DNA from: Yarrowia lipolytica
Lineage: Eukaryota > Ascomycota > Dipodascomycetes > Dipodascales
Length of the DNA: 64,000 bases
Assembly: GCF_001761485.1 (NCBI RefSeq)
Contig: NC_090771.1
Span: forward strand, 1,364,001-1,428,000
Direction: 5' to 3'
The stretch's first letter is position 1. Every line of letters begins with the position of its first letter. This document shows positions 39,120 to 49,667 of this stretch, one piece after another. The notes beneath the pieces are model-generated. The model made no database searches and was not told the origin of the DNA. It worked only from the letters and a program-made list of their open reading frames with translations. The position numbers and the translations under genes are program-made.

Positions 39120-39779
39120 ATGTTTTCTCCCTTGTGGCTACTTGTATATCAAGAGTAGGTTAAAAAACATGTACCTATAGCTATTGTAAAATATTGCCAG
39201 TCTAGATGTATTACCCCTTGTAGGACACTCGTGTCGCACGTACATCGTACATCCATCGTAGACCGGAACAAAAGACAGCCTCCATTGAGTTATAGGGCAA
39301 CACGAGTCGCAGTTACTGAATCGTTCGAAATTTTAATATATTTGTATGTAAGAAAGTGGATATTTTTCCACCGTTGGATCTTTCTTATTGTATCGTTTCA
39401 TTGGACAGGTTTTCGCGCTCCTCCTTAATTCTGGAACCGTTTATGTATGTATTCCTCGAGGTCCGTCTATAGCCCTGACACTACTTTTTTTTTATTTTTT
39501 TATTATTCTTTTTATGATTTTAAAAACTTAATGGAGCTATCTACTTTGAGGGATTAGTTGAACAATTACACCGTGAGTTACTTGAGTATTTGAAACTTGG
39601 TACCGTCCTGCTAATAGGCCACCAGGAGATGCTTCGTCAATCGCAACATCCGGTCCAAAGCGTCAGAGACAGCGATTTGAGATTTGAGAACTTCACTCTC
39701 TTCTCTAACTCCCTTTCCACCCCCTTTTTTATTCTCTTTAAAATCGCAAGTCCACATTGAAGACCATGAATAAATACTG

Positions 39780-39867
39780 TACGAGTATGAATACAAGTAG
39801 ATGCGGTACGAGTATGAATAAGTAGATGCGATACGAGTATGGGTAAGTACAGTACGATACGAGTATG
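39780..39867 (+). repeat. Spaced repeats of TACGAGTATG
   Basis: TACGAGTATG occurs at 39780, 39807, 39832 and 39858, spaced 27, 25 and 26 bp, with partly similar DNA between them (AAGTAGATGCG twice). This is a small minisatellite built on the GTAC-rich spacer motif. Confidence 0.8.
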
Positions 39868-40417
39868 GATATTTGCATCCGTTCAATACAAGTACGATAC
39901 CAGACCTCGTATTCGCATTCGTATGTATGTCCATCACCTCCCTTCCCCAATTGCTTTAATTGAAGCCATATCTCATCACCGAAGCGGATCGCAGCAGTTT
40001 CAAAAACGACTTGCTTCTATCCTTGAACATAATTGTTTGGTACAATCGCACCTTCTGGCTTCAATCCTCCCTCCCTCTCACAGAGCGTATCTTGGCCACT
40101 CGCAGGGTCAAAGCTTAGTGTGCATGTCCAGCACTGGTAGCTCGTCCTCCAAGACCAGCAAACTCAATCAGACATTGCTGGCAATTTAAAGACAAATGAC
40201 TAGCCGCCAGACAAGCGGATTCTGTTCCAGGTAGACACAGGGTCGGGTGGGGGGTGAGCTGGTCACGTGACCCAAATACCCACTTTTCGTTGCCCTCAGT
40301 CTTGCTTCCAATCCCTCCCGTTAAACGCCCGGCCAACCTAAACCTCGGACCAAGTTCGGCAGTGGAAGGAGCTTATGTGAGCACTGTGTGGAGAGCAGGA
40401 AGCCTATATGCGAAGCC

Positions 40418-40427
40418 TATATATAAA
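40418..40427 (+). promoter_or_regulatory. TATA box of the enoyl-CoA hydratase gene
   Basis: TATATATAAA is followed by a CT-rich, ATG-free leader up to the leader-intron donor at 40489, so transcription probably starts near 40450. Confidence 0.6.
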
Positions 40428-40488
40428 CGTTCCGGGTCTTTTTCCTTCCACCTCTCTAGCACGAGAAACAGTCCACCACAGAACAGAA

Positions 40489-40823
40489 GTGAGTATGGTG
40501 ATGGGTCAATTGGTGCCAAACCAGTGTCACAAGGCGAATGCACCTCCAATTCGACCGGCTCCACCCCCACAGAGCTTTTCCCCACGGCGTTAGTGCTCTT
40601 TAGCGCCAATGTCTTAGAACACAAGCTGTCCAGGTCACGACACTGGCGGCCTAGCTGTGGGGGGTAAGAAGAGTTAAGGCAGCAAGAAATCTGAGCCCGA
40701 AGAATTGGCCCAAAGCCAGAAAGAAGACACAGGCTGTATGCACACGCACAGACGGAGACCGAGTCGGATACCCCACTTCCCCACAAGCACCCCACACTAC
40801 AACGACATACATTACTAACACAG
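40489..40823 (+). other. 335-nt leader intron ending at the start codon
   Basis: A donor GTGAGT at 40489 and a perfect acceptor ACTAACACAG ending at 40823 frame an intron in the 5' untranslated region. The A of the ATG is the first base after it. The short exon before the donor has no ATG. The size is six times that of the coding introns here. Placement is from consensus signals only. Confidence 0.7.
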
Positions 40824-41783
40824 ATGCTCCGAACCATCCGATCTTCCTCTCGACTTGGCGTCCGAGCCATGTCTACCGCTGCCACCCGACGAGCTGCCCA
40901 GATTGGCTTCCACACCCGAGTCCCCACTGTCGTCACCAAGGCCCCCACCCTCCGAATGCAGACCACCCCTTTCTCTTCCTCTGCTCCCGCCCAGACCTTT
41001 GGTGACAAGAAGTACGAGCACATCCTGACCTCCACCCCCGTCCCCAAGGTCGCTCTCGTCACCCTCAACCGGCCCAAGGCCCTCAACGCCCTGTGCACTC
41101 CTCTCATTAAGGAGCTGAACGAGGCTCTCCAGGCTGCTGATGCCGACCCCACCATTGGCGCCATCGTTCTCACCGGATCCGAGAAGTCCTTTGCTGCCGG
41201 CGCCGACATCAAGGAGATGAAGGACAAGACCGTCACTTCCGTGCTCAACGAGAACTTCATCGAGGAGTGGGGCAACATGGCCAACATCAAGAAACCCATC
41301 ATTGCTGCCGTCAACGGCTTTGCCCTCGGTGGTGGATGCGAGCTTGCCATGATGGCCGACATCATCTACGCCGGCGCCAAGGCCAAGTTTGGCCAGCCCG
41401 AGATCAAGCTTGGTGTCATTCCCGGAGCTGGAGGAACCCAGCGACTCACCCGAGCCATTGGCCTCTACCGAGCTAACCACTACATTCTTACCGGAGAGAT
41501 GTTCACTGCTCAGCAGGCTGCTGACTGGGGTCTGGCCGCCAAGGTCTACGAGCCCGCCCAGCTCGTTGACGAGTCCGTCAAGGCTGCTGCTCAGATCGCC
41601 TCTTACGGCCAGTTGGCTGTCCAGGCCGCCAAGGCTTCTGTCCACCAGTCCGCTGAGGTCGGTCTCCGAGCCGGTCTCGAGTTTGAGCGAGTCCGATTCC
41701 ACGGTCTCTTTGGCACCCACGACCAGAAGGAGGGCATGGCTGCTTTTGCCGAGAAGCGAGAGCCCAACTTCAAGAACGAGTAA
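40824..41783 (+). CDS. Enoyl-CoA hydratase, mitochondrial
   Basis: A 319-residue member of the crotonase family that adds water to 2-trans-enoyl-CoA in beta-oxidation. The N-terminus is a long basic presequence (MLRTIRSSSRLGVRAMSTAATRR) for mitochondria. The domain shows LVTLNRPKALNALC, the oxyanion-hole segment AAGADIKEM, and the two catalytic glutamates E173 (in GGGCELAM) and E193 (in PEIKLGV), 20 residues apart as in rat mitochondrial hydratase. This is notable because budding yeast lacks a mitochondrial hydratase, whereas Yarrowia and filamentous fungi oxidise short-chain and branched acids there. Codon use is highly biased, indicating strong expression. The ATG follows directly on the acceptor of a leader intron, which supports both the intron and the start. 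Confidence 0.95.
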   Translation: MLRTIRSSSRLGVRAMSTAATRRAAQIGFHTRVPTVVTKAPTLRMQTTPFSSSAPAQTFGDKKYEHILTSTPVPKVALVTLNRPKALNALCTPLIKELNEALQAADADPTIGAIVLTGSEKSFAAGADIKEMKDKTVTSVLNENFIEEWGNMANIKKPIIAAVNGFALGGGCELAMMADIIYAGAKAKFGQPEIKLGVIPGAGGTQRLTRAIGLYRANHYILTGEMFTAQQAADWGLAAKVYEPAQLVDESVKAAAQIASYGQLAVQAAKASVHQSAEVGLRAGLEFERVRFHGLFGTHDQKEGMAAFAEKREPNFKNE

Positions 41784-42477
41784 GTTATAGTACAAGTATG
41801 AATGATGAACAATGATTTAAACTGAGCGTGGGCTGAATGAATAACCTGAACGGACCGAAAGTCTGTGGATCTGTTGGTCTTCAATTTTAATGAGTCTTCT
41901 GTTGCAACATTGCAACAGCCTTTGGAATGTGACAGTTCTCCCCAGTAAGCTCAAGTAGAAAGTGTGCATGCATCGATCTGTGGGTGCTGTACATACTTGT
42001 ACATCTCAAGTGGCATATATAAATGACACTCGCGCACTCATTCTCGTACAGTACATAAATCTTGTTATTGTATTTCAGTTGTGCTCTACATTTAATATCA
42101 CCGTTTCCTCTTTCATGTTTCAGGGAGCCCTATTTTTATTTTTTTCTGCCCTAGTTTTCATCGCCAGACCACTTTCTTAACAAAATGTGCAGTCCAGTTT
42201 AGAGTAATCCAAGCTCATGATAAGTTTCACTGATAGGCCGTGTAATCGTACAGTACAAGTACAGTAGAGGGTCGAATTGAAGACATTTTTCGGTGCCGTT
42301 TTTCACAACCCATCCAAACAAATTAGATCATTAGTACTCCCTATTTGCAGTGTAAATTGTACGTGCCAGCTAAGCTAACAGTAGGCCTGGTTCGTATACA
42401 ACTCTCACACCTTATGCACGTCACTCCCAAACACACATCATCATCTACAAGCACTCTTGAGATACGCTCACCTCACC
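41784..42477. other. Intergenic region, no gene seen
   Basis: About 690 bases between the hydratase and the TRAPPC11-type gene. TACTTGTAC-type motifs occur near 41996 and 42250. A CTAACAG string near 42375 could be an acceptor for a leader intron, but I see no convincing donor. Confidence 0.5.
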
Positions 42478-45400
42478 ATGGACAATTATCCCGAGGACTA
42501 TGTGGCCCATTTAACGCCGCTGGTGGGTCTTTTGGGTCTGACTCCGTTCTCCGATGACGTAGCCGACAAATTTGCCTCCTTGAAAATCGACACCTCCGAC
42601 AGTGGAGCTCCCAACAGTGCCACTACTCAGGGAGAAGTGCTCAATCGGTTTCTGCCGCCAGTTTGCGACAATGTCAAGGCTCAGGCGTTGTGCGAAAATC
42701 TCCTGGGCGGCTTTGAAAGTAAGTCGCAGGGGTACCCGTTGATTTGGAATGGTAATAACGCTGTTCGTGCCTCTCGAAAGATGATCCCTCACTTCCTGCA
42801 TCTCAAGCCCATTGCCAACGACTTCATTTTGCCTAAAAGTAAGTCCAACAAGACAGATTTGGCCAGTGCCAGCAACACGCCGAGTATCGGCTCCGAGGGC
42901 TTTGAAATCAACATCCAACAGCATGGCCATTCGCCCTTGTCTCCCTTGAACTCGGACTCGGACCTGTTCCCTGACGGAATCATTTCGCCAGAGTGGCTCA
43001 AGAAGTATACGCAGCATCTACCATCGACAGTTGTGTCCTTTTATTCGCTGACGCCAGATACAGTCAAAAACATGTCTCTGGAGGCTCTGAGTCAGGACAT
43101 TCTGGCCCTCAAAAGCCAGCTCAGTGTACGCGACCTGCGACCAGTGGTGGTCATGGTCGTAGACGACTACTCGCCAGCAGCTCAAACAGCCGTCAATGAG
43201 GCCATCAACCAGCTGAGAAAACAAACGGGACTTAACAAGACTACTCTGACTGCTGTTTCGATTGGGGCTACACAGAAGGAACTTGATACCCTGTGTGAAA
43301 CAGTGTGCCAAACGGCCTGGGCTAACGCCAATGAATTCTACAACAATGTGGCCAAGCGAATCCGACGAAAGCTCACCAGAAACTCGTCTTCCATTCCTTC
43401 ACTCAAGTCTCAACAAGCAGGAGGACAGTCGCTGGACGACCAACTGCTCCAGCTCACAGATACACTGCCCCTAACACACATGGGATGGGTGGTGCGATAC
43501 TCGTACAAGCTAGCATGCCTGACGGAGTTCCGACAGGACGTGGAAACTGCTACAAAGGCGTACGAAACAGCATACGAGGCCCTGGTGGAGTGCTTTGACA
43601 ACATCTGGCCACGACCTGAAGCTGTCCAGAACGGATCTACGTCTTCAATGGCTGCTACTGTGTCTATTACTCCCTCGGGAGATCCCCTAGGACGTACTCT
43701 ACGGTGGGAACAGGCTCGTGGGCTGCTGGATACTATCGCTTTCAAGATCGCCAAGCTCTACTTGTACTACGGAAACCCTTCAACTGCTACTCGAAAGTTT
43801 CGATTGCATCTTGAGACAGTCAAAAACATGGCTGCGGAAAAACTGGGTTACAAATCTGCGATTGAGTACGCACAAACACCTGCCTATTTGGGCTGGATGG
43901 CTCTCCAGACTGCAGGCATGGCAGAGATCGTGTCCAAATCAGCCTTTTTCAAAACAGATTCGCCGTTTGCTGCTACTTCTGGACCTGGCTTGACCCCCAC
44001 AGCAGCTGCCACTCTTCCTAGAGCCGGCTTTCTGTATCTAGAGGCCATCGACTACATTGAGCGACGCCAAAAGCTGGAGGATGAGGCGTTCGACGACCCG
44101 TCGCGTGACCCGTATCCCCCGGAGTCGACTGAGTCTGAAGGGGGCATGTTGACTCGTCGGGCTGAGCCGTCCGTTCTTGCTGATCTATACCAGCGTGTGA
44201 TTGCCGACTTCTCTCGAAAGACAGGAGGTGGAGGAACACGAAACCTTGCAGTTGCACATCTTCGTCTGGGTCAATTGCTGTCTTCTGTTGAAGAGCTTCA
44301 GACTGCTGGTGCCATTCTAGCCAAGTCATCATGGCCTTCGTTGCTCAAACAGTGTCTTCTTGCACTCTGTGAACAGTACCGAGAAGCCCAGGATGTCAAG
44401 GCTGCTCTTGCTTGTGCTGTGTATCTCACCAGTGACAAGTTTGGCAGCAATGATTCTGAGCGAGTGCCCTTCGACTGCCATATCAATACTCTTTGCAAGG
44501 GTTTGAGCGGAGTGGCCACTACTGACTTCACGGCAGCTAACATGGGTATTGGAGCTGTCAGCTACGTACCCTTCAAGGCTAATTTTTGCTTTGAGCAGTC
44601 CGAGTTCCATCTCAAGGTTCCTGGGCGATGTCAGCTGACTTTTACGTCGCAGCTTCATCGAGTCGTTTCCCAGGTGACCCTCTCCACTCTATGGTTGCAG
44701 CTGTCTGGTACTCTCCATCCTGTCTGTATCGAGCATGATGAGACTTCCTTGGCCGACGGAGCTATTGCCAACCTTGCTACCCCCTCAGTAGAGACTCGAA
44801 ACGGCTCCAAGGTGATTGTTTACAAGGCAAATCTGACCTTCACTGGCGCTACCAAGCGGTTCCAGATGACCATTTCACCTGAGACCCTTGGAGAGGCGTA
44901 CTGCACGGGATGCATTGTTTCGTTTGCCGGTTTCCGAATCGAGGTGCCGCTACAGATTGAACGGTCTGCACGGGCTGTTGAATGGTTCTTCAAGAAGGAC
45001 GGCGTGGTGCGATCCAGGGCCCTGGTGTCCACTGAGAGCCATCATATGGTTCGTACTCTGCCTCGGCCCGCTCAGTTAAAGACAGAGTTGCAACTTCCTA
45101 CTGCTCTGCTGTTTGGAGAAACTGTTTCTGGAGCTCTAGTTGTCACCAACAACGAGTCTGGGCCTATTTCCATGAGTCTCGCTTGCAAGGTGGCCTGGAA
45201 TGTGAGAGATGGAACAGACAAGAACCTTCCTGAAGACTCTCCAGTGCTTACCTGGGATGAAGAGGGCGATAAGGAGATTGAATCAATGGAGAGTGCCACT
45301 TTTAAGTTCTCTCTTAAAGTTCCTAATTCCAAGATCTCCGGTCCTGCAGGCTCTGTCCCTGCTGCTGTTGTCAACCTCCAGTTCTCTTCCATATATAATC

Positions 45401-46356
45401 TAGGTGATCCTGACTCGCCGATCCGGTTCAACAAGGGGTACACCCGTCAGCTTCACCGACCCTTGGTGGTTGGCTTCTCTGTGTCACCTGCTGTTCATCC
45501 TGACGACTGGCCCAGTTTCTTTGTTCCTGCTGAAGGTGACGAGAAATCACCCTCTCCAATCATCAAGAAGCGATGGAGAGTGGATGCCCGTATCACACAT
45601 TATGCCCAGGGCCATGCTGAGTCAGATGAGATTCCTCTGGAACTTGTCTCCGCCAAACTCATGTTTGTGTCCAAGAGCGACCATTCTGTGTGTGAAGTTG
45701 TGAAGGAACCTTGTTCTGAGCTAGGAGACCCTCTGACTGGTGCCCTGGTGTCTCGTTCCGACTCAGGGCATGGTTCTTTCTTGTCCACTTGTCAGTTTGA
45801 CACATATCGAGAAGATCTGGAGGTGCGAAGTGTCACCGTGGAGGCTGTTCTTCAGATCCGATGGAAGCGACACGGTGCCGAACTGCAAGAGTCCTTTGAG
45901 TATGACGCCAACCCTCTTCGTCTGACCTTGCCTATTCTGGAACCTCGATGTATCGCCCATCTTCCCAACGGCTCCGTTTCTCGAGGAGAGTCATTCCAGA
46001 TGGACTACTACATTGAGAATGCGACTGCTCATGTTCTGACCTTCATGATGACTTTGGGAGACGCTACTGCACCAGTGGCTGCCACTGGTATGATTCCTCC
46101 CAAGGACACGCCTGCGGATTTCCTATATGACGGTCCCCGCAAGTTTTCCTTGCGTCTACTGCCGTTCTCCCGACGGCTCATTTCAGCCCAACTGGTGCAT
46201 CAAGAGAACCCCAACGCTGGTCTTGGTCTGACGTGGTTCAAACTGCCCAATATCAAGGTGTACGACCCCGTGTATAGAAAGACGTTGAGTGTATTGTCTG
46301 GGGATCGTCAGATTCGGGCTGATGCCAGAACCTATGAGACGTATCTGAGGATGTGA
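42478..46356 (+). CDS. TRAPP complex subunit 11-like protein (foie gras/Gryzun)
   Basis: A 1292-residue protein resembling TRAPPC11, a subunit of metazoan and many fungal TRAPP complexes that is absent from budding yeast. The foie-gras region is recognisable at about residues 190-520: 'PEWLKKYTQHLPSTVVSFYSL', 'WVVRYSYKLACLTEFRQDVETATKAYETAYEAL', 'IAFKIAKLYLYYGNPSTATRKFRLHLE'. These form alpha-solenoid repeats. The C-terminal third is beta-rich with 'LYDGPRKFSLRLLPFSRRLISAQLV', which fits the Gryzun domain. It presumably helps the TRAPP exchange factor act on Rab GTPases in Golgi or autophagy traffic. The ATG at 42478 is in a good context (CACCATGG). The assignment is from pattern recognition without alignment, so TRAPPC11 is likely but not proved. 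Confidence 0.8.
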   Translation: MDNYPEDYVAHLTPLVGLLGLTPFSDDVADKFASLKIDTSDSGAPNSATTQGEVLNRFLPPVCDNVKAQALCENLLGGFESKSQGYPLIWNGNNAVRASRKMIPHFLHLKPIANDFILPKSKSNKTDLASASNTPSIGSEGFEINIQQHGHSPLSPLNSDSDLFPDGIISPEWLKKYTQHLPSTVVSFYSLTPDTVKNMSLEALSQDILALKSQLSVRDLRPVVVMVVDDYSPAAQTAVNEAINQLRKQTGLNKTTLTAVSIGATQKELDTLCETVCQTAWANANEFYNNVAKRIRRKLTRNSSSIPSLKSQQAGGQSLDDQLLQLTDTLPLTHMGWVVRYSYKLACLTEFRQDVETATKAYETAYEALVECFDNIWPRPEAVQNGSTSSMAATVSITPSGDPLGRTLRWEQARGLLDTIAFKIAKLYLYYGNPSTATRKFRLHLETVKNMAAEKLGYKSAIEYAQTPAYLGWMALQTAGMAEIVSKSAFFKTDSPFAATSGPGLTPTAAATLPRAGFLYLEAIDYIERRQKLEDEAFDDPSRDPYPPESTESEGGMLTRRAEPSVLADLYQRVIADFSRKTGGGGTRNLAVAHLRLGQLLSSVEELQTAGAILAKSSWPSLLKQCLLALCEQYREAQDVKAALACAVYLTSDKFGSNDSERVPFDCHINTLCKGLSGVATTDFTAANMGIGAVSYVPFKANFCFEQSEFHLKVPGRCQLTFTSQLHRVVSQVTLSTLWLQLSGTLHPVCIEHDETSLADGAIANLATPSVETRNGSKVIVYKANLTFTGATKRFQMTISPETLGEAYCTGCIVSFAGFRIEVPLQIERSARAVEWFFKKDGVVRSRALVSTESHHMVRTLPRPAQLKTELQLPTALLFGETVSGALVVTNNESGPISMSLACKVAWNVRDGTDKNLPEDSPVLTWDEEGDKEIESMESATFKFSLKVPNSKISGPAGSVPAAVVNLQFSSIYNLGDPDSPIRFNKGYTRQLHRPLVVGFSVSPAVHPDDWPSFFVPAEGDEKSPSPIIKKRWRVDARITHYAQGHAESDEIPLELVSAKLMFVSKSDHSVCEVVKEPCSELGDPLTGALVSRSDSGHGSFLSTCQFDTYREDLEVRSVTVEAVLQIRWKRHGAELQESFEYDANPLRLTLPILEPRCIAHLPNGSVSRGESFQMDYYIENATAHVLTFMMTLGDATAPVAATGMIPPKDTPADFLYDGPRKFSLRLLPFSRRLISAQLVHQENPNAGLGLTWFKLPNIKVYDPVYRKTLSVLSGDRQIRADARTYETYLRM

Positions 46357-48293
46357 GAACGGAGGAGGGTTTAAGGCTATAGAAATGAATAACGATTGAT
46401 GATTATGGTGGTGTTTACAAACGGGTTAGAGCGAGTGTACCACAAGTACAAGTGCAAGTGAGTACTTGTACTCAGTAGTCAGGGTGTTATGGCCTCCACT
46501 GCTGGGTGCATGCATTATCTATGCTTCTATTCAGAGTAGAGATCAACGTGATTTAGGAGTCCGACAGTATCGAGCATTGAATGGGAGTGATTTTAAACGG
46601 TTCGAGAACGCACTTGGGGCTTGCGTTTGTTCAAAGGGAACCATGTAATCTCGTTGGACGATATGTTGTCTTACTGGTTCAGATTTGAAACAGTTGCCAA
46701 TACACCTGATTCTTATATCTTTTATCTTCTTGAATGATCGGAAGGGCATATCTACCCGACTGGTAAATACAGTATTTGTAAATGGATTATCCGCCGATAG
46801 CAATCAGAATAATCACAAGTTCTGAGGCTATGTCTGGACTTGTTGATAAGTCCGAGAATAGATTAAGCAGTTACTTTTTCTGGCTGTCTACAAGTAGACA
46901 ACTTTGAGCGTTGTTTTCGTATTCGTCCCGAGCTCCTACTCGAAGCTCCACAGTAGCTCGCAAAGCAGGGACTCTAGCCAAGACATCTGAGACAGCGTGT
47001 ATTACGTGACGGGACCATAAGGCGAGAGCCACTTGGTCTACCAGTATGTAAGCCGCTGCATGGCCCACTCTTGCGATACTACTTGTAGTAGCAACAGTAC
47101 AACTACTCAGTGAGATGAGCTAATGGAAGAGTACAAGCACGTTAGAGATACGGACAACCATCAGACACGCAATGATGAAGCTGGAAGAACACACACAGCA
47201 TTACAGGTACAATCCATAAGGTCCCGTATTTCCACTTGTACCCCTGAATATACCATAACCATGGGGTTCTTCCAGCATTCAAATATCGCAGTGCAGCCAC
47301 GGAAACCGCTTTGGGAAGCCGCGTGCGGCTATTGGCTGTGTAGGTGGGTGTAGACACTGTGTCTCTGGGCCAGTAGAGTATATATAAATTAGCCAAGGTG
47401 TATTGCACTGTAACTACAAGCAAGTACAGTAGGTACTTATAGGAGGCATCAGAGCAGATAACAGAGCTGCAGAAACTCGTCGGTTGAGAAGAAAAAAAAT
47501 CAGAACTTGCGTCACGTGATCCAGATTAAATGTCGCTAAACACGCCGGCCCCCTCCCCCTCTCTCAGGCACGTGTTCTGGTGTCTGTCTGTGATGCACAC
47601 GTTGCTCAAGGTGGCTTGCTAGAGTTGCAGAGTTGCAGTGATGTGAGTGGTGCCCTTAAAAAAACAAAGTCAACTCCAATACGGAGTCTGTGGAGAAGAC
47701 AGTTGTAGAGAGACGTGTACTTCCTGTTTAGGTAGTTAAGGCGAATGGTGGTCTGCATTCACGAAGTGGACACTTCCAATAGTTATAGCGCAAAGGGATC
47801 ATGAAACAATCGTGCCAAAAAGATGCTCCTCCGCGGGCTCCATTTCATTGTCCCCTTTAGACGACACGGCTAGACCTCCCCACATATGGTCTAGCGTTGG
47901 CAATCGTCATAGTACATGAGAGGTGTCCAAAGTCTATTGTCGCCTTTTTTTGTGCCCTTTTTTTGCCCTCTTTTGCCCAGATGGTCGAGAGTTTAGGTCG
48001 ATTAGAGGAGATGGGAAATAGCGGTGGGTGGACCTACAATTCGATTGAACAGAAGCAGAATAGATGGCAAAAAGGCAGTAAACAACTTGCCGGATACAGA
48101 CGGGTGTTATATGTAGCAATTGGTTTTTCTACTACCGAAAATAGCAGCACATATGCCCAATTGTTCAATCCGCCCTGACCCCACCGCAAGATTTGGAAGT
48201 GCAAAGAAGCTGTCGGAAGTGTCGGAAAAAAAGTCAAATTTCGCCCATGCCTCACAGACCTTATATACTCTAGGCCCGCCACAACCAGACGCA
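46357..48293. other. 1.9-kb intergenic region, no supported gene
   Basis: Located between the TRAPPC11-type gene and the FKBP gene. It contains GTAC-rich motifs near 46440-46470 and 47080-47100, a TATATATAAATT box near 47378 followed by no credible gene, E-boxes at 47513-47518 and 47569-47574, and a short T-rich tract near 47945-47970. A minus-strand open frame at 46871-47068 (65 codons) is not convincing. Confidence 0.5.
48262..48267 (+). promoter_or_regulatory. TATA box of the FKBP gene
   Basis: TATATA lies only about 30 bases before the first ATG of the FKBP gene. Because yeast transcription usually begins 40 or more bases beyond the TATA box, some transcripts may start inside the first coding segment. 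Confidence 0.5.
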
Positions 48294-48725
48294 ATGTTCC
48301 GGACCCTATCACTTACAGCTAGAAGCCTTCGATCTAGCCCTCTCAAGTCCCCTCTCTTACTCACCAACACACGCGCCTTCCACGCCTCTATCACAAACAT
48401 GGGTGTCACAGTTAAGCAGCTCCAGCCCGGCGACGGCAAGACCTACCCCAAGAAGGGAGATGCCGTCACCATCCACTACGTGGGCACTCTGGAGAACGGC
48501 CAGAAGTTTGACTCTTCTCGAGATCGAGGCGAGCCCTTCAAGACCACCATTGGTGTCGGCGATGTCATCCGAGGATGGGACGAGGGTGTCCCCAAGCTCT
48601 CTCTCGGCGAGCGATCCGTGCTCACCATCTCCGGTGACTACGGCTACGGCGAGCGAGGTTTCCCCGGCCTCATCCCCCCCAACGCCACTCTTGTCTTTGA
48701 CGTTGAGCTCCTCGGTATCAACTAA
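48294..48725 (+). CDS. FK506-binding peptidyl-prolyl isomerase, probably two forms
   Basis: The full frame from the first ATG encodes 143 residues. Residues 36-143 form one complete FKBP12 domain: [27 protein letters not shown], then [11 protein letters not shown] and [13 protein letters not shown], and ending [13 protein letters not shown]. The Tyr, Asp, Phe and Trp residues of the FK506 pocket are all present. FKBPs speed proline isomerisation and, with FK506 or rapamycin, inhibit calcineurin or TOR. The first 35 residues ([20 protein letters not shown]...) are basic, rich in Ser and hydroxylated residues, and look like a mitochondrial presequence. The second ATG at 48399 begins exactly at the FKBP core (MGVTVKQL) and would give a 108-residue cytosolic form equivalent to Fpr1. 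Confidence 0.92.
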   Translation: MFRTLSLTARSLRSSPLKSPLLLTNTRAFHASITNMGVTVKQLQPGDGKTYPKKGDAVTIHYVGTLENGQKFDSSRDRGEPFKTTIGVGDVIRGWDEGVPKLSLGERSVLTISGDYGYGERGFPGLIPPNATLVFDVELLGIN

Positions 48726-49667
48726 ATTGGCAGACCATGATGAATGATGGACGACCATCCCCAGTCGTGTCACACTATGTAAAGTAACAGATGTAATTAG
48801 CTATGAGGAGTCACGTGACCCAGCGACCTTTGGAGATGGCCAGCAAGTGCCGTTACGGTACCATTAGCTCCAATTGACCACACAGACCCTTCGTTCAACA
48901 TCCATTGCACTGCCCGGACACCCACCACTGTAAAAACACAGGCTAGACTCCACATGACGTCAACGTGCACCATACTTGTACCAAAACATGCACTCATTTC
49001 AAACATTGGCAGCTATTATGGGACCATACTGGCAAGGAGATGCGCTGTAAGATGCGTAGCTGTGGTGCCTGCAACGGGTTTGTTCGTCCGCTCTGTGGGC
49101 TATATGCTTGAACCCCGTACCGAGTAATTACACTGCTTAGGCTTAGTAATGTATGAGTACAATGCACTCGCTGGCGTTCGGTAATTTCGTACTGGAACGA
49201 GACAGTTACTCCATCTTAATCTGACACCTCCTCGGCTACCGGCACTGTACCAGTACCGCGGAGATTTGACAGGTGTCAGCCCGAGGAAATTAGACAGTCG
49301 CTAAGGATGGCTAATTGCTTCTGGCTAGTCGAAAAAATCAAGGGCGTGTGCTACAGTATTTTAGGACCAGCATGTTGTGGTGGTTGGCTTCCGATGTCCT
49401 GTGTCATGTATACACGAATGTACACACATACAGTAACCGCAATTACACTACGATTTTGTTTACTTTACCAGTTACGGTAAACATACCAAGTCTCTCTTCG
49501 TGAGTAAAAGCAGTAGAAGCTCTTCTGTACCATCCCAACTACTAAAAGTACAGATCTTCTACAGCTAGCCCAGCTATCCAAGCTCATGTTTATGTCATTA
49601 GTAAGCATTATATATGGTATCTTGTACTCGTACATTCCTCCCCCCCTTCAATCTCAAACACACCTCA
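48726..49667. other. Convergent intergenic region, no gene seen
   Basis: About 940 bases between the FKBP and EAF7 genes. An E-box in TCACGTGACC lies at 48811-48820. No coding frame with protein-like composition is present. Confidence 0.55.

Larger units (their letters stand above)
37320..40417. other. 3.1-kb intergenic region, repeat-bearing, no gene seen
   Basis: This long spacer lies between the divergent hypothetical gene and the enoyl-CoA hydratase gene. It holds the 9-bp repeat array at 39020-39119, the 25-27-bp spaced repeats at 39780-39867, very AT-rich low-complexity DNA near 39480-39530, a GTCACATGAC motif near 38404, and an E-box at 40264-40269. No coding gene or RNA gene was recognised. 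Confidence 0.55.

Noticed and set aside
46871-47068. A 65-codon minus-strand frame in the spacer before the FKBP gene
   Set aside because: Composition is partly helical, but there is no family match, no promoter and no support from splice signals.
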